From Actinomycetota bacterium (GTDB lineage: Bacteria > Actinomycetota > CADDZG01 > WHSQ01), in the NCBI GenBank assembly GCA_030446465.1, contig JAUJNI010000001.1:940310-1004309 (forward strand): a stretch of DNA of 64,000 nt, in the 5' to 3' direction. The position numbers were made by a program, and so were the translations under genes. Every line of letters starts with the position of its first letter. Positions within the stretch are counted from its first letter, which is position 1. Shown here one piece after another: positions 35,109 through 43,764 of the stretch. Below the pieces are notes generated by a model. That model ran no database searches and was not told where the DNA came from. It worked only from the letters and a program-made list of their open reading frames with translations.

Positions 35109-36077
35109 CTATGCCTGGCTGCGGGCGGGAATCGGCACCCGACCCAGCAGGCCCTCGAGGACCTCTTCGGCCCCCGAACCCCTCATCTGAGCCTCGGGCG
35201 ACAGCAGGATGCGGTGAGCCATGACCGGCACGACCAGGTCCTTTATGTCGTCGGGCACGACGTAGTCGCGTCCGCGGCTCGCCGCGAGGGTGCGAGCGCC
35301 TCTCAAGAGATACAACGACGCACGAGGGCTTGCGCCCAGGTAGACGTCGGGGTGATCGCGGGTGGCCTCCGAGACGTCGACGATGTAGCGCTTGAGGGTG
35401 GGGGCGACGTGCACGTCGTGCGCCATCTTGATCAGCAAGCCGATCTCTGATGCGCCGGTCACGGGACGGATCTCCTCGAGCGGCTCTCGGCTGCCGTGCG
35501 TGTCCAGGATGTCGAGCTCGGACGCCCGGCTCGGATACCCGACCGACAGCCGCATCATGAAGCGGTCGAGCTGTGACTCGGGCAGCGGGTAGGTGCCTTC
35601 GTGCTCGATGGGGTTCTGAGTCGCGATCACCATGAATGGCGCCTCGAGCTGATGAGTAGTCCCGTCGGTCGTCACCTGCCGCTCCTCCATGCATTCGAGC
35701 AGAGCGCTTTGGGTCTTGGGAGAGGCCCGGTTGATCTCGTCACCGAGACAGATGTTGGCGAACACCGCCCCCGGCTTGAAGACGAAGCGGCCCGTCGACC
35801 GATCCCACACGTTGACGCCGGTGACATCGGTCGGCAGGAGGTCGGGTGTGAACTGGATCCGTTGCCAGGTGCATCCCATGGTCCTTGCGATGGACTTGGC
35901 CAGCATGGTCTTGCCGACGCCTGGCACGTCCTCGAGAAGCAGGTGGCCCTCGGCAAACAGCGCCACGAGCGCAAGGCGGACGACTCCCTCCTTGCCCTGA
36001 ATAGCGTGCTCGACGTTCGAGACGATGCGCTCGAAAGCCGATTGGAAACTCGAAAAGTCCTTCCCCGCCTCAGTCAT
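35109..36077 (-). CDS. MoxR family AAA+ ATPase
   Basis: A 322-residue AAA+ ATPase. Walker A is LLEDVPGVGKTMLAKSIAR near residue 48, Walker B is NICLGDEINRASPKTQSALL near 110, sensor 1 is VIATQNPIEHEGTYPLPE near 150, with the SQLDRF box after it. MoxR proteins act as chaperones that mature or remodel partner proteins, here probably the DUF58 and transglutaminase products made from the same transcript. Length normal. Confidence 0.94.
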   Translation of the reverse strand: MTEAGKDFSSFQSAFERIVSNVEHAIQGKEGVVRLALVALFAEGHLLLEDVPGVGKTMLAKSIARTMGCTWQRIQFTPDLLPTDVTGVNVWDRSTGRFVFKPGAVFANICLGDEINRASPKTQSALLECMEERQVTTDGTTHQLEAPFMVIATQNPIEHEGTYPLPESQLDRFMMRLSVGYPSRASELDILDTHGSREPLEEIRPVTGASEIGLLIKMAHDVHVAPTLKRYIVDVSEATRDHPDVYLGASPRASLYLLRGARTLAASRGRDYVVPDDIKDLVVPVMAHRILLSPEAQMRGSGAEEVLEGLLGRVPIPARSQA

Positions 36078-36267
36078 TAAAGTCCCGCCTCGTGACCCAT
36101 CTCGGTAGTGCGGTTTGCTTCATCCCATCGAGCTCCACAGGCGCATCAGGTTATCAACTGGCTGCGGCTTTACAGACTTCTGGTCGCGGCAAGAGGTTCC
36201 CGGCACGCCCTTTCGGAATCGTTCACACTTGGCGACGTCAACATCACGTGGAGCGAGGAGGGTGGAG

Positions 36268-36483
36268 ATGGCGGGATGGGGGGATGACCCCGAGCTCGAG
36301 CGCCTGAGGCAGCTGATCGAGGAGGGCTGGGAGGTGGTCGAGATCATCGAGGATCCGAAGGCTTCCCGGGGGCCGGCCGATACCGTGAAGCTCCAGAAGA
36401 ACGGTCAGACGGACGAGGTCACCTCCGACCACCTCGCCTTCCATCGCTATGTCGAGTTCCTGAGGGAGGAGCAAGGCCCTTAG
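36268..36483 (+). CDS. Small hypothetical protein
   Basis: A 71-residue acidic protein (MAGWGDDPELERLRQLIEEG, then WEVVEIIEDPKASRGPADTV and DHLAFHRYVEFLREEQ). It has no recognisable domain. ATG 36268 follows a good GAGGAGGGTGGAG ribosome site; the frame is open further upstream without support. It is divergent from moxR and 10 bases after its stop the HNH region begins. Confidence 0.65.
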   Translation: MAGWGDDPELERLRQLIEEGWEVVEIIEDPKASRGPADTVKLQKNGQTDEVTSDHLAFHRYVEFLREEQGP

Positions 36484-36534
36484 CTGCATCGCATGCATGG
36501 GACTCCAGGAGGGCGTCGATATACTGGCAACACT

Positions 36535-37053
36535 TTGGGAAGAGCGTTAGTTCTCAATGCCTCCTACCAACCGCTGTGCGTCGTACCGGTCCGGCGGGCG
36601 CTCGTGCTTGCCCTCGGCGGTAAGGCAGAGGTCCTCCATAGCAACGGTCACGTCTTTCGATCCGAGCACGTGACCATGGCCGCACCCAGCGTGGTGCGGC
36701 TTACTTATTTCGTCACAGTCCCGTTTCGTGCCCGTGCATCGCTTTCTCGCAAGGCAGTCATGGTGAGAGACAACTTCGAATGCCAGTACTGTGGCAGGCG
36801 CGCCGACAACGTCGACCACGTCATCCCAAAGAGCAGGGGAGGCACGCATACCTGGGAGAACGTCGTGGCCGCATGCAGGCCCTGCAACTCACGCAAGGAG
36901 AACAGGTCCTTTCAGGATGTCGGGATGCGTTTGCGGCATCCTCCCAAGGCGCCGCACGAGAGTGTCTGGATCGTGGTCGCCGTCGATCGCGTCGCCCCCG
37001 AGTGGGAGCAATACCTGACCCTTCCGCGCCCCAAGGTCGCCCAGCCGGTCTAA
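36535..37053 (+). CDS. HNH endonuclease
   Basis: The family start RALVLNASYQPLCVVPVRRA is followed by the HNH core: ECQYCGRRADNVDHVIPKSR near residue 83, then HTWENVVAACRPCNSRKENR. The two CxxC pairs are zinc ligands and the DHV and N of ENVV are catalytic. This actinobacterial group is chromosomal and of unknown role, not tied to restriction. A TATACT box at 36520-36525 precedes TTG 36535, so I prefer a leaderless TTG start (172 residues). The frame is open to ATG 36493. Confidence 0.88.
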   Translation: MGRALVLNASYQPLCVVPVRRALVLALGGKAEVLHSNGHVFRSEHVTMAAPSVVRLTYFVTVPFRARASLSRKAVMVRDNFECQYCGRRADNVDHVIPKSRGGTHTWENVVAACRPCNSRKENRSFQDVGMRLRHPPKAPHESVWIVVAVDRVAPEWEQYLTLPRPKVAQPV

Positions 37054-37158
37054 CCACCGGACCTGCGCAGTCTCGCTGCTGCGCTCCAAGCAACACGGCG
37101 CGCCTCTCTACCCGCCGGGGCCGCCCTTAATTACAGAACTGTGATTCGGGCCAGAACG

Positions 37159-37187
37159 TTGACTCCCGGCTGCTCGGGGCATAACTT
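37159..37187 (+). promoter_or_regulatory. Promoter of the mraZ-led division and wall cluster
   Basis: TTGACT (37159-37164), exactly 17 bases, then TAACTT (37182-37187). The predicted transcription start is near 37194, about 100 bases before mraZ. Confidence 0.7.
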
Positions 37188-37196
37188 GCCCATCTA

Positions 37197-37222
37197 GTGG
37201 AGGGATATGGAGCCTAATGGCG
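37197..37222 (+). promoter_or_regulatory. MraZ operator: three TGG(A/C)G repeats at 10-base intervals
   Basis: TGGAG at 37198, TGGAG at 37208 and TGGCG at 37218, each separated by 5 bases. MraZ is known to bind such a direct-repeat array and repress its own operon. The array lies just past the predicted transcription start. Confidence 0.75.
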
Positions 37223-37291
37223 CGATAGGGAACACCCTAGCCATGCCGCTCCAAAGTCCCCACCGGGTCGAGCGTTAGGGGAGAGCAGCGA

Positions 37292-37723
37292 TTGCCAATC
37301 ACGGGCCGTTTCCGGCACACGATCGATGCGAAAGGGCGACTGATCGTGCCGTCCCGGATTCGGGAGGGACTTCAGAACGACGACGTCGTGCTCGTGAAGT
37401 GGCCCGACGGTTGCGTCGCGATGTTCCCGGAGGAGAGATGGACGGAGCTGACGGCACGACTGCTGCAACTGCCCAAGAGCAATGCAGATGCACGGGAGGC
37501 CGCCCGCCGGCTCGGGGCGAGCGCCCACACCGACGGGATCGATCGCCAGGGGCGGATCACAGTGCCCCAGGAGCTGCGCGACTACGCCGGCATCGACAAG
37601 GACGTCTTTGTGATCGGTGCCCTGGACCACGGCGAACTATGGGATCCCGCGACGTGGCAGCAGCGAAGCGAGGAACCCGACACGACCGACATGGGCGAGA
37701 TCTTCGCCCGCAGCGGGATCTAG
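37292..37723 (+). CDS. mraZ: Transcriptional regulator MraZ
   Basis: A 143-residue protein with two AbrB-like MraZ repeats. The first is GRFRHTIDAKGRLIVPSRIR (residues 5-24), the second HTDGIDRQGRITVPQELRDY (about 79-98), each with the DxKGR/DxQGR DNA-contact motif. It forms a ring that binds the repeated operator upstream and controls the cluster. The TTG start follows a GGGGAG ribosome site. Confidence 0.95.
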   Translation: MPITGRFRHTIDAKGRLIVPSRIREGLQNDDVVLVKWPDGCVAMFPEERWTELTARLLQLPKSNADAREAARRLGASAHTDGIDRQGRITVPQELRDYAGIDKDVFVIGALDHGELWDPATWQQRSEEPDTTDMGEIFARSGI

Positions 37724-37744
37724 GGAACCAAGGAGGTGGCCGAG

Positions 37745-37882
37745 GTGAGTCCGTCGTCTGAACCACGGCGAGGAATCGTTCGTGAGCTGTCCCAGGGCAT
37801 CCTGGTCCTGGCCCTCACCGGAAGCTGCTTCGGCGGTGTGGTCGGCATGCTCGCAATCGCTGCAAGGGCCTTGGGGAGATAG
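37745..37882 (+). CDS. 45-residue single-pass membrane protein between mraZ and rsmH
   Basis: GTG 37745 to TAG 37880-37882. It has a polar, basic N-terminus (SPSSEPRRGIVRELSQG) and one membrane helix (ILVLALTGSCFGGVVGMLAI), then a short basic end. An almost perfect AAGGAGGTGG ribosome site lies 5 bases upstream, stronger than those of its neighbours, and the gene fits tightly between mraZ and rsmH. I know no family. Being in the division cluster it may act at the septum, but that is inference. Confidence 0.6.
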   Translation: MSPSSEPRRGIVRELSQGILVLALTGSCFGGVVGMLAIAARALGR

Positions 37883-37895
37883 ACATGGAGGCCGC

Positions 37896-38843
37896 GTGGA
37901 ACACGAACCGGTGCTGGCAGGAGAAGTCGTCGAGCTCCTCCTGCCTGCAGTGGAACACGGGGGAGTCTTCGTCGACGTCACCCTTGGGCGAGGGGGACAC
38001 GCCTCAGCCTTGCTCGAGCGCGCCCCCGAAGCGGAGCTCGTCGGCATCGACCGCGACCCTGAGGCGCTGGAGGCGTCCCGGGCCCACCTCTCCCCGTACG
38101 GGTCACGGGTTCGGCTCTTTCGTGACGACTTCAAGAACGTCGCGGCCGTACTGGAACGACTCGGGATTGCGTCGGTTCGCGGAGTCCTATTCGACCTTGG
38201 AGTTTCCTCACCCCAGCTCGATTCCGAGGGCAGGGGTTTCTCCTTTAGGGCGAGAGGTCCTCTAGACATGCGCATGGATCCCGCCCAGGAGCTCTCCGCC
38301 CACGAAGTGGTGAACGATTACGGACGCCGCGAGCTTGCCTCGGTGATCCGCCGTTATGGAGAGGAGCGGTTCGCCGGGCGCATCGCGTCGGCGATCGTCG
38401 CTCGACGACCGGTCGAGGACACCGTGGACCTCGCAGAGATCATCAAAGAGGCCATTCCTGCAGCAACGCGCCGGACAGGTGGGCACCCCGCGAAGCGCAC
38501 CTTCCAGGCGCTACGCATCGAGGTCAACAACGAGCTCGGTGCACTCGAGACGGCCCTGCCCGGGGGGGTGGCAGCCCTGTCCCCGGGCGGGCGTCTCGGC
38601 GTCCTCAGCTATCATTCACTCGAGGACCGCATCGTAAAGACCTACTTCGCGGACCAGTCGAAGGGGTGCGTGTGCCCCCCGAGCTTCCCCGTCTGCAGAT
38701 GCTCTGCCGAGGCGCGACTTCGGCTTGTCACCAGGCGTGCAATCACGCCGACCGAGGATGAGGTGACGAGAAACCCACGAGCTCGATCGGCTCGGCTTCG
38801 GGTCGCCGAGAGGTTGCAAGTGTCCCAGGGGGACCGCCGTTGA
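37896..38843 (+). CDS. rsmH: 16S rRNA (cytosine-1402-N4) methyltransferase RsmH
   Basis: A 315-residue SAM-dependent methyltransferase acting on C1402 of 16S rRNA. The start HEPVLAGEVVELL is the family's, followed by the SAM loop VDVTLGRGGHASALLE near residue 24 and GIDRDPEAL near 50. LFDLGVSSPQLDSEGRGFSF near 103 and VLSYHSLEDRIVKTYF near 247 are also diagnostic. GTG 37896 is chosen because the family's N-terminus begins there and GGAGG lies just before it. The longer frame covers the small upstream gene. Confidence 0.95.
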   Translation: MEHEPVLAGEVVELLLPAVEHGGVFVDVTLGRGGHASALLERAPEAELVGIDRDPEALEASRAHLSPYGSRVRLFRDDFKNVAAVLERLGIASVRGVLFDLGVSSPQLDSEGRGFSFRARGPLDMRMDPAQELSAHEVVNDYGRRELASVIRRYGEERFAGRIASAIVARRPVEDTVDLAEIIKEAIPAATRRTGGHPAKRTFQALRIEVNNELGALETALPGGVAALSPGGRLGVLSYHSLEDRIVKTYFADQSKGCVCPPSFPVCRCSAEARLRLVTRRAITPTEDEVTRNPRARSARLRVAERLQVSQGDRR

Positions 38844-39316
38844 GTGTGCGTCCCTCGCCCGTCTCGAAGCGGGCCTCATCCGGTCGAGCAGACCTCCGCA
38901 TCGTCAAGCGTAGATCGCGCCGGTTGATCCGCAGGAGCCCCTCGACCCGTTCGACGCCGCTCGTTGTGGCGGGGGTGATCCTCGTGGTGGCAGCGATCTT
39001 CGGGATATTGCTAGAGCAGGTCCTCATGTCGCAATCCGCGTTCAAGCTCGGAAAGATCCGTGAGCGCATGATCGCGGCGCAGAGCCGCCACGAAGACCTG
39101 ATCTTTCAAGTCTCCCAGCTCGAGAGCGACGCTCGCATCGAAAGCTACGCTCGAACCGAGCTGGGCATGGTGGACGCGGACCCGGCGCGCACCGAGTTCA
39201 TCGTGGCCGACATCAAATACCGCCTGGGCAACCGGCTCGCTCGCTCGGGCGGTGACAATCCCTCCCGGCTCCGGCCCGGTCAGGGCACCGGCTTGGGCTT
39301 GCGGAGTGGCCCCTGA
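38840..39316 (+). CDS. ftsL: Cell division protein FtsL-like
   Basis: A 158-residue protein with a basic cytoplasmic N-terminus (RRSRRLIRRSPSTRS), one membrane helix (about residues 40-58, PLVVAGVILVVAAIFGILL) and an extracytoplasmic heptad-rich segment (KIRERMIAAQSRHEDLIFQV), ending near LGMVDADP, as in FtsL. FtsL joins FtsQ and FtsB and activates FtsW-FtsI. FtsL is poorly conserved, so position between rsmH and ftsI is the main support. The TTG start overlaps the rsmH stop (TTGA). Confidence 0.85.
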   Translation: MSVRPSPVSKRASSGRADLRIVKRRSRRLIRRSPSTRSTPLVVAGVILVVAAIFGILLEQVLMSQSAFKLGKIRERMIAAQSRHEDLIFQVSQLESDARIESYARTELGMVDADPARTEFIVADIKYRLGNRLARSGGDNPSRLRPGQGTGLGLRSGP

Positions 39317-41184
39317 TGCCGTCCAACGGGTCGCGTGTTCGTCATCGAAACCATGGGGGGCCGAGCCGCAGGGGCAGGCCCCCCTCTTCGCGCCGTTCGA
39401 CGCGCCCGCCACCCCGGCGCTCCAGAAAGAGAGCCTTCAAAAGATCCGTCTCACCGCGCCGGCTGACCGGGGTGGGAGCGGTCTTGATGCTCGCGTTCCT
39501 GCTGATGGCAGGCCGGCTCTTCGTTGTCCAGATCGTTGAATCACCCAGCTACGCCCGCCTGGCGGCGGCGCAGAGACAGAAGGTAGTTGAGTTCCCGGCT
39601 CGCAGAGGCTCGGTCCTCGACAGGCATGGTCGCCCTCTAGCCATTTCAGTCGATCTGCAGACCGTCTTCGTCGACCCCACCTTGATCGACAACCCGCGCG
39701 CGGTGGCGAGCCAGCTCTCGGGCATTCTCGGCGCGTCACCCCAAGTCTTGGAGCGCAAGCTCAGGGGTTCTTTTCCGGGGTCTCGCTTCGAGTACCTGGC
39801 GCGCCAGGTACAGCCGGCGGTGGCGCGCGAGATCGGCGCGCTCGACCTGCCGGGAGTGTTCATGAGGGCGGAGCCGAAGCGCATGTACCCGAACGGATCA
39901 CTCGCTTCCCACGTACTGGGCTTCGTCAACATCGATGGAGAGCCGCAGGAGGGTATCGAGGTCCAGTACGACGACATCCTGCAGGGGCGCCCCGGCCGCA
40001 TGACCCTCGAGCAGGACCCGGGAGGTCGCCCCATCCCGCAGGCCGACTTCAGCTACGACCCTCCTCGTCCCGGTCATTCACTGTTGTTGACCATCGACAA
40101 GGACATCCAGTACTTCACGGAGCAGACCCTCGCCGAAGCAGTTCAGCGCTATCGTGCGTCGGCCGGCACGGCCATCGTGATGCGGCCGGAGACCGGTGAG
40201 ATCTTGGCCATGGCCAACGTCCCCGACTTCGACCCGAGCCGGCCGGGCGACTTTCCTGCAGCGGCGCGCCGCAACCGCGCGTTGACCGACGTCTACGAGC
40301 CGGGTTCCGTCTACAAGATCGTGACGGTCGCGGCGGGGCTAGCCGAGGACCTCGTGAAGCCATCGTCTGAGTTCGTAGTGCCGCCGCAGATCCAGGTCGC
40401 GGATCGAGTCATTCACGACTCACACAGCCATCCAACCGAGACCATGACCGTAAGGGACATCATCACCCAGTCCTCCAACGTCGGAACGGTGAAGATAGGC
40501 CAAGCACTCGGGCCGGAGAAGCTCGATGCCTATGTCCGAAAGTTCGGCTTTGGGAATCCAACCGGGCTCGACTTCCCGGGGGAGTCCTCTGGAATCGTTG
40601 TCCCTCCGGAGTTGTGGTCGGGCTCGAGCATCGCGAACATCCCAATAGGGCAAGGGGTGGCGGTCACGCCGCTTCAAATGGTCACTGCCTTTGGGACCAT
40701 TGCCAACAGGGGCACCTGGGTCGAGCCCAAGCTGCTGTACGGGACCGTCGACTCAAAGGGTGACGTGCGCTCGACGTCTCCTTCGACTCGCCGGATCGTG
40801 CCTCAGCGCGTCGGCGACCAGATGACGAAGATGCTGGCCGCCGTCGTCACCGATGGCACGGGCACCGAGGCTCAAATCCCCGGCTACACCGTGGCAGGCA
40901 AGACGGGGACCGCACAAAAGCCTCTGCCTGGAGGCGGTGGATACGGGAACCAGTACGTAGCCTCCTTTGGCGGCTACGCGCCTGTGAAGCGACCTCAGGT
41001 AGCCGCTATCGTTGTGCTCGACGAGCCCGACCCCCACTATGGGGGCCTTACCGCCGCCCCGACCTTCAAGGCCATAGTGGGCCATGCGCTGCGGGAGCTG
41101 GGTGTGCCGCCGACCGGCAGCATCGAGGAGGCAGTAGAGCAACTCGACGCCGCGCAGGACGGAACTCAACCGGCCCACGACTAG
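39316..41184 (+). CDS. ftsI: Division-specific transpeptidase FtsI (PBP3, class B)
   Basis: A 622-residue class B penicillin-binding protein. It has a very basic N-terminus, one membrane helix (about residues 52-71), the pedestal domain (QKVVEFPARRGSVLDRHGRPLA), and the transpeptidase domain with the active-site Ser in EPGSVYKIVT near 330 (SxxK). SSN in TQSSNVGTVKIG near 385 and KTGT in VAGKTGTAQKP near 528 complete it. There are no PASTA domains. It crosslinks septal peptidoglycan with FtsW. The ATG overlaps the ftsL stop by one base. Confidence 0.95.
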   Translation: MPSNGSRVRHRNHGGPSRRGRPPSSRRSTRPPPRRSRKRAFKRSVSPRRLTGVGAVLMLAFLLMAGRLFVVQIVESPSYARLAAAQRQKVVEFPARRGSVLDRHGRPLAISVDLQTVFVDPTLIDNPRAVASQLSGILGASPQVLERKLRGSFPGSRFEYLARQVQPAVAREIGALDLPGVFMRAEPKRMYPNGSLASHVLGFVNIDGEPQEGIEVQYDDILQGRPGRMTLEQDPGGRPIPQADFSYDPPRPGHSLLLTIDKDIQYFTEQTLAEAVQRYRASAGTAIVMRPETGEILAMANVPDFDPSRPGDFPAAARRNRALTDVYEPGSVYKIVTVAAGLAEDLVKPSSEFVVPPQIQVADRVIHDSHSHPTETMTVRDIITQSSNVGTVKIGQALGPEKLDAYVRKFGFGNPTGLDFPGESSGIVVPPELWSGSSIANIPIGQGVAVTPLQMVTAFGTIANRGTWVEPKLLYGTVDSKGDVRSTSPSTRRIVPQRVGDQMTKMLAAVVTDGTGTEAQIPGYTVAGKTGTAQKPLPGGGGYGNQYVASFGGYAPVKRPQVAAIVVLDEPDPHYGGLTAAPTFKAIVGHALRELGVPPTGSIEEAVEQLDAAQDGTQPAHD

Positions 41185-41187
41185 TCT
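41182..41187 (+). promoter_or_regulatory. Internal -10 box overlapping the ftsI stop codon
   Basis: TAGTCT (41182-41187): its first three bases are the ftsI TAG stop, and 7 bases separate it from the murE ATG. This suggests an internal, leaderless promoter for murE and the downstream wall genes. Confidence 0.5.
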
Positions 41188-41194
41188 GCATTTC

Positions 41195-42724
41195 ATGGAC
41201 GTATCCTTTCGCCGCCCTCTGAAAGAGCTCTCGTCGACGGCAGGGCGCGCGCTGCTCTCGGTCGTGGGAGAGGACGTGGTCGTTTCCGGCGTCGCCTACG
41301 ACTCTCGCACGGTCACTTCAGGGGACCTCTTCTTCTGCGTGCCGGGCGAAAAGACCGATGGGCACGCATTTGCAGTCGACGCGGCTCGGCGAGGGGCGGC
41401 GGCCCTGTGCGTCGAGCGGCCACTCGGCGTGGGCCTTCCCGAGGTCGTTGTTACCGACGCGCGCGTGGCGATGGCTCGAATGTCTGCCGCCTTCTTCGGC
41501 CACCCCGCCGACGATCTCCTATTGCTTGGCGTCACCGGAACCAACGGAAAGACCACCACGGCGTTCTTGCTCGAGTCCATCCTCAGGGCCGACGGCCGCA
41601 CCACCGGTCTGATCGGCACAATCGAGACCCGGGTCGCCGGAGCGCGCAAGCCCGGCGTTCGTACGACACCGGAATCGCTCGATCTCCATCGTCTCTTCCT
41701 GGAGATGAAAAGGGCGGGAGTAGAGGCCGTCGCGATGGAGGTGACCTCGCACGCACTGGTCCTTCAACGAGTCGAGGGCCTTCGCTTTGCAGCAGCGGCG
41801 TTCACCAACCTGTCGCAGGACCACCTCGACTTTCACACCGACATGGAAGACTACTTCTGCGCGAAACGCTCGCTCTTTGTGCCCGAACGCGTGCGTGCCG
41901 GCGCGGTGAACATTGACGATCCCTACGGTATTGCGCTGATGGCGGCCACCATGGTGCCGTGCGTGGGGTATGGGCGCTCCCCTGACGCGGACGTGAGAGC
42001 AGTAGAGATCAGTTCAGGACCATGGGGACAGGAGCTGTCGGTGACGACTCCCTGGGGGGACATCGCGATGGCCACGCCACTGATCGGCGCCTTCAACCTC
42101 GCCAACTGTCTTGCGGCCTGCTCGACCGCTCTGCAGGCTGGGGTTGGTCCGGCCTCGATCAGAGAGGGGCTGGCCGCCTTGAGGGCGGTTCCCGGACGCT
42201 TCGAGTCGGTCGACTCCGGGCAACCATTTGCCGTGGTCGTCGACTATGCGCACACGCCGGAAGCGCTCGATAACGTGCTGACAGAAGCTCGCAACATGGC
42301 CAAAGGAAACGATGGTCGCGTCTTGTGCGTCTTCGGTTGTGGCGGCGACAGAGACAGGACGAAGAGGCCGCAGATGGGCATGGTCGCCGCTCGACTTGCC
42401 GACGTGGTCATCGTCACCTCGGACAATCCCCGAAGCGAAGACCCGATGGCGATCATCGATGAAGTGTTGCGGGGAGTTGTCGAGGTGAAAGGCGAGGGCG
42501 CCGACCACGTGATGCCGGACCGGCGGGAGGCGATTGCGGCCGCGCTCGGTCTGGCGAGCGGGGGCGACGTCGTCGTGATCGCAGGTAAGGGTCACGAGAC
42601 CGGCCAGCAATTCGCCGACCACACCATCGAGTTCGACGATCGAGAGGTCGCGCGCGACGAGCTCATCGCCATGGGGTGGTCCGGGAGTGGAGCGAACCTT
42701 GGCTCGAAGGAGCGAGCGTCATGA
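41195..42724 (+). CDS. murE: UDP-MurNAc-tripeptide synthetase MurE (meso-diaminopimelate type)
   Basis: A 509-residue Mur ligase that adds the third amino acid to UDP-MurNAc-L-Ala-D-Glu. The ATP loop is LLGVTGTNGKTTTAFLLES near residue 110. The TTPESLDLH and SHALVLQRVEGLRF blocks bind the substrate. VTSDNPRSEDP near 408 contains the DNPR motif that selects meso-diaminopimelate rather than lysine. Its stop overlaps the mraY start; murF, the usual next gene, is absent. Confidence 0.96.
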   Translation: MDVSFRRPLKELSSTAGRALLSVVGEDVVVSGVAYDSRTVTSGDLFFCVPGEKTDGHAFAVDAARRGAAALCVERPLGVGLPEVVVTDARVAMARMSAAFFGHPADDLLLLGVTGTNGKTTTAFLLESILRADGRTTGLIGTIETRVAGARKPGVRTTPESLDLHRLFLEMKRAGVEAVAMEVTSHALVLQRVEGLRFAAAAFTNLSQDHLDFHTDMEDYFCAKRSLFVPERVRAGAVNIDDPYGIALMAATMVPCVGYGRSPDADVRAVEISSGPWGQELSVTTPWGDIAMATPLIGAFNLANCLAACSTALQAGVGPASIREGLAALRAVPGRFESVDSGQPFAVVVDYAHTPEALDNVLTEARNMAKGNDGRVLCVFGCGGDRDRTKRPQMGMVAARLADVVIVTSDNPRSEDPMAIIDEVLRGVVEVKGEGADHVMPDRREAIAAALGLASGGDVVVIAGKGHETGQQFADHTIEFDDREVARDELIAMGWSGSGANLGSKERAS

Positions 42725-43764
42725 CCAACATCGGCGTCGCAGGTTTGATCGGTCTGGTCATCTCTTTGCTGGGCACACCTGTCGCGATCAGGAGGTTCAG
42801 ACGACGCGGCTGGGGCCAGTTGATACGCGAGGAAGGGCCCCAGGCGCACTACGAGAAACGCGGCACACCCACGATGGGGGGCCTCGTCATCCTCGCCGGG
42901 ACGGTTGGGGGGTACTTGCTCGGCCACATCGGTCGTGGGAACCCTGCCCCCTTCACCGACAGTGGTGTGCTTGCCCTGGCGACCATCGTCGCGCTCGGCT
43001 TTCTCGGCTTCATCGACGACTTCATCAAGATCCGTAAGGCGCGCTCGCTGGGTTTGCAGTCGCGCGCCAAGTTCCTGGGGCAGCTGATCATTGCGGGGAT
43101 CTTCGGCGTGGTGGCGGTCAAAGTCGTCGGGGTCGGGACCGACCTGTCATTCTTTCGCTCGACTGCTCTGAACCTCGGCATCTTCTTTTTCGTGTGGGTC
43201 TTCTTGATGATCGCCGGCTCGTCGAACGCCGTGAACTTGACGGATGGGCTCGACGGGCTCGCAGTTGGATCGGCTGCTCAGGTATTCGCGGCCTTCGTCG
43301 TCATCGCGTTCTGGCAGTTCCGTCACCCCCAGTTCTATGACGTCGGCAAGACCGGCTCCGATCCGCTAGACCTCGCCATCGTTGCGGCCGCGATGTTCGG
43401 TGCGTGCGCGGGTTTCCTGTGGTGGAACACGGCGCCGGCCAAGATCTTCATGGGCGACACGGGCTCCCTCATGCTCGGGGGCTCCATGGCGGTGCTGGCC
43501 ATAATGCTCAACACCCAGCTGCTTCTGATTCTCTTGGGGGGCCTGTACGTCGTGGTGACGATGTCGGTCATCCTCCAGGTGGCGGTGTTCAAGCGAACCG
43601 GCAAACGGCTCCTGCTCATGGCCCCCATTCACCACCACTTCGAGCTTCAGGGCTGGCCCGAGTTCACTGTGATCGTCCGATTCTGGGTCCTGTCCGGGTT
43701 GTCGGTGGCGTTCGGCGTCGGCCTCTTCTACGCGGACTTCCTCTCCAAGGGCGGCTTGAAGTGA
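42721..43764 (+). CDS. mraY: Phospho-MurNAc-pentapeptide transferase MraY
   Basis: A 347-residue polytopic enzyme with about ten membrane helices. It transfers phospho-MurNAc-pentapeptide to undecaprenyl phosphate, making lipid I. Conserved motifs are EEGPQAHYEKRGTPTMGGLV near residue 38, LGFIDDFIKIRKARSLGL near 98, NAVNLTDGLDGLAVGS near 170, IFMGDTGSLMLGG near 243 and the histidine motif PIHHHFELQGWPE near 302. ATG 42721 overlaps the murE TGA. Confidence 0.97.
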   Translation: MTNIGVAGLIGLVISLLGTPVAIRRFRRRGWGQLIREEGPQAHYEKRGTPTMGGLVILAGTVGGYLLGHIGRGNPAPFTDSGVLALATIVALGFLGFIDDFIKIRKARSLGLQSRAKFLGQLIIAGIFGVVAVKVVGVGTDLSFFRSTALNLGIFFFVWVFLMIAGSSNAVNLTDGLDGLAVGSAAQVFAAFVVIAFWQFRHPQFYDVGKTGSDPLDLAIVAAAMFGACAGFLWWNTAPAKIFMGDTGSLMLGGSMAVLAIMLNTQLLLILLGGLYVVVTMSVILQVAVFKRTGKRLLLMAPIHHHFELQGWPEFTVIVRFWVLSGLSVAFGVGLFYADFLSKGGLK

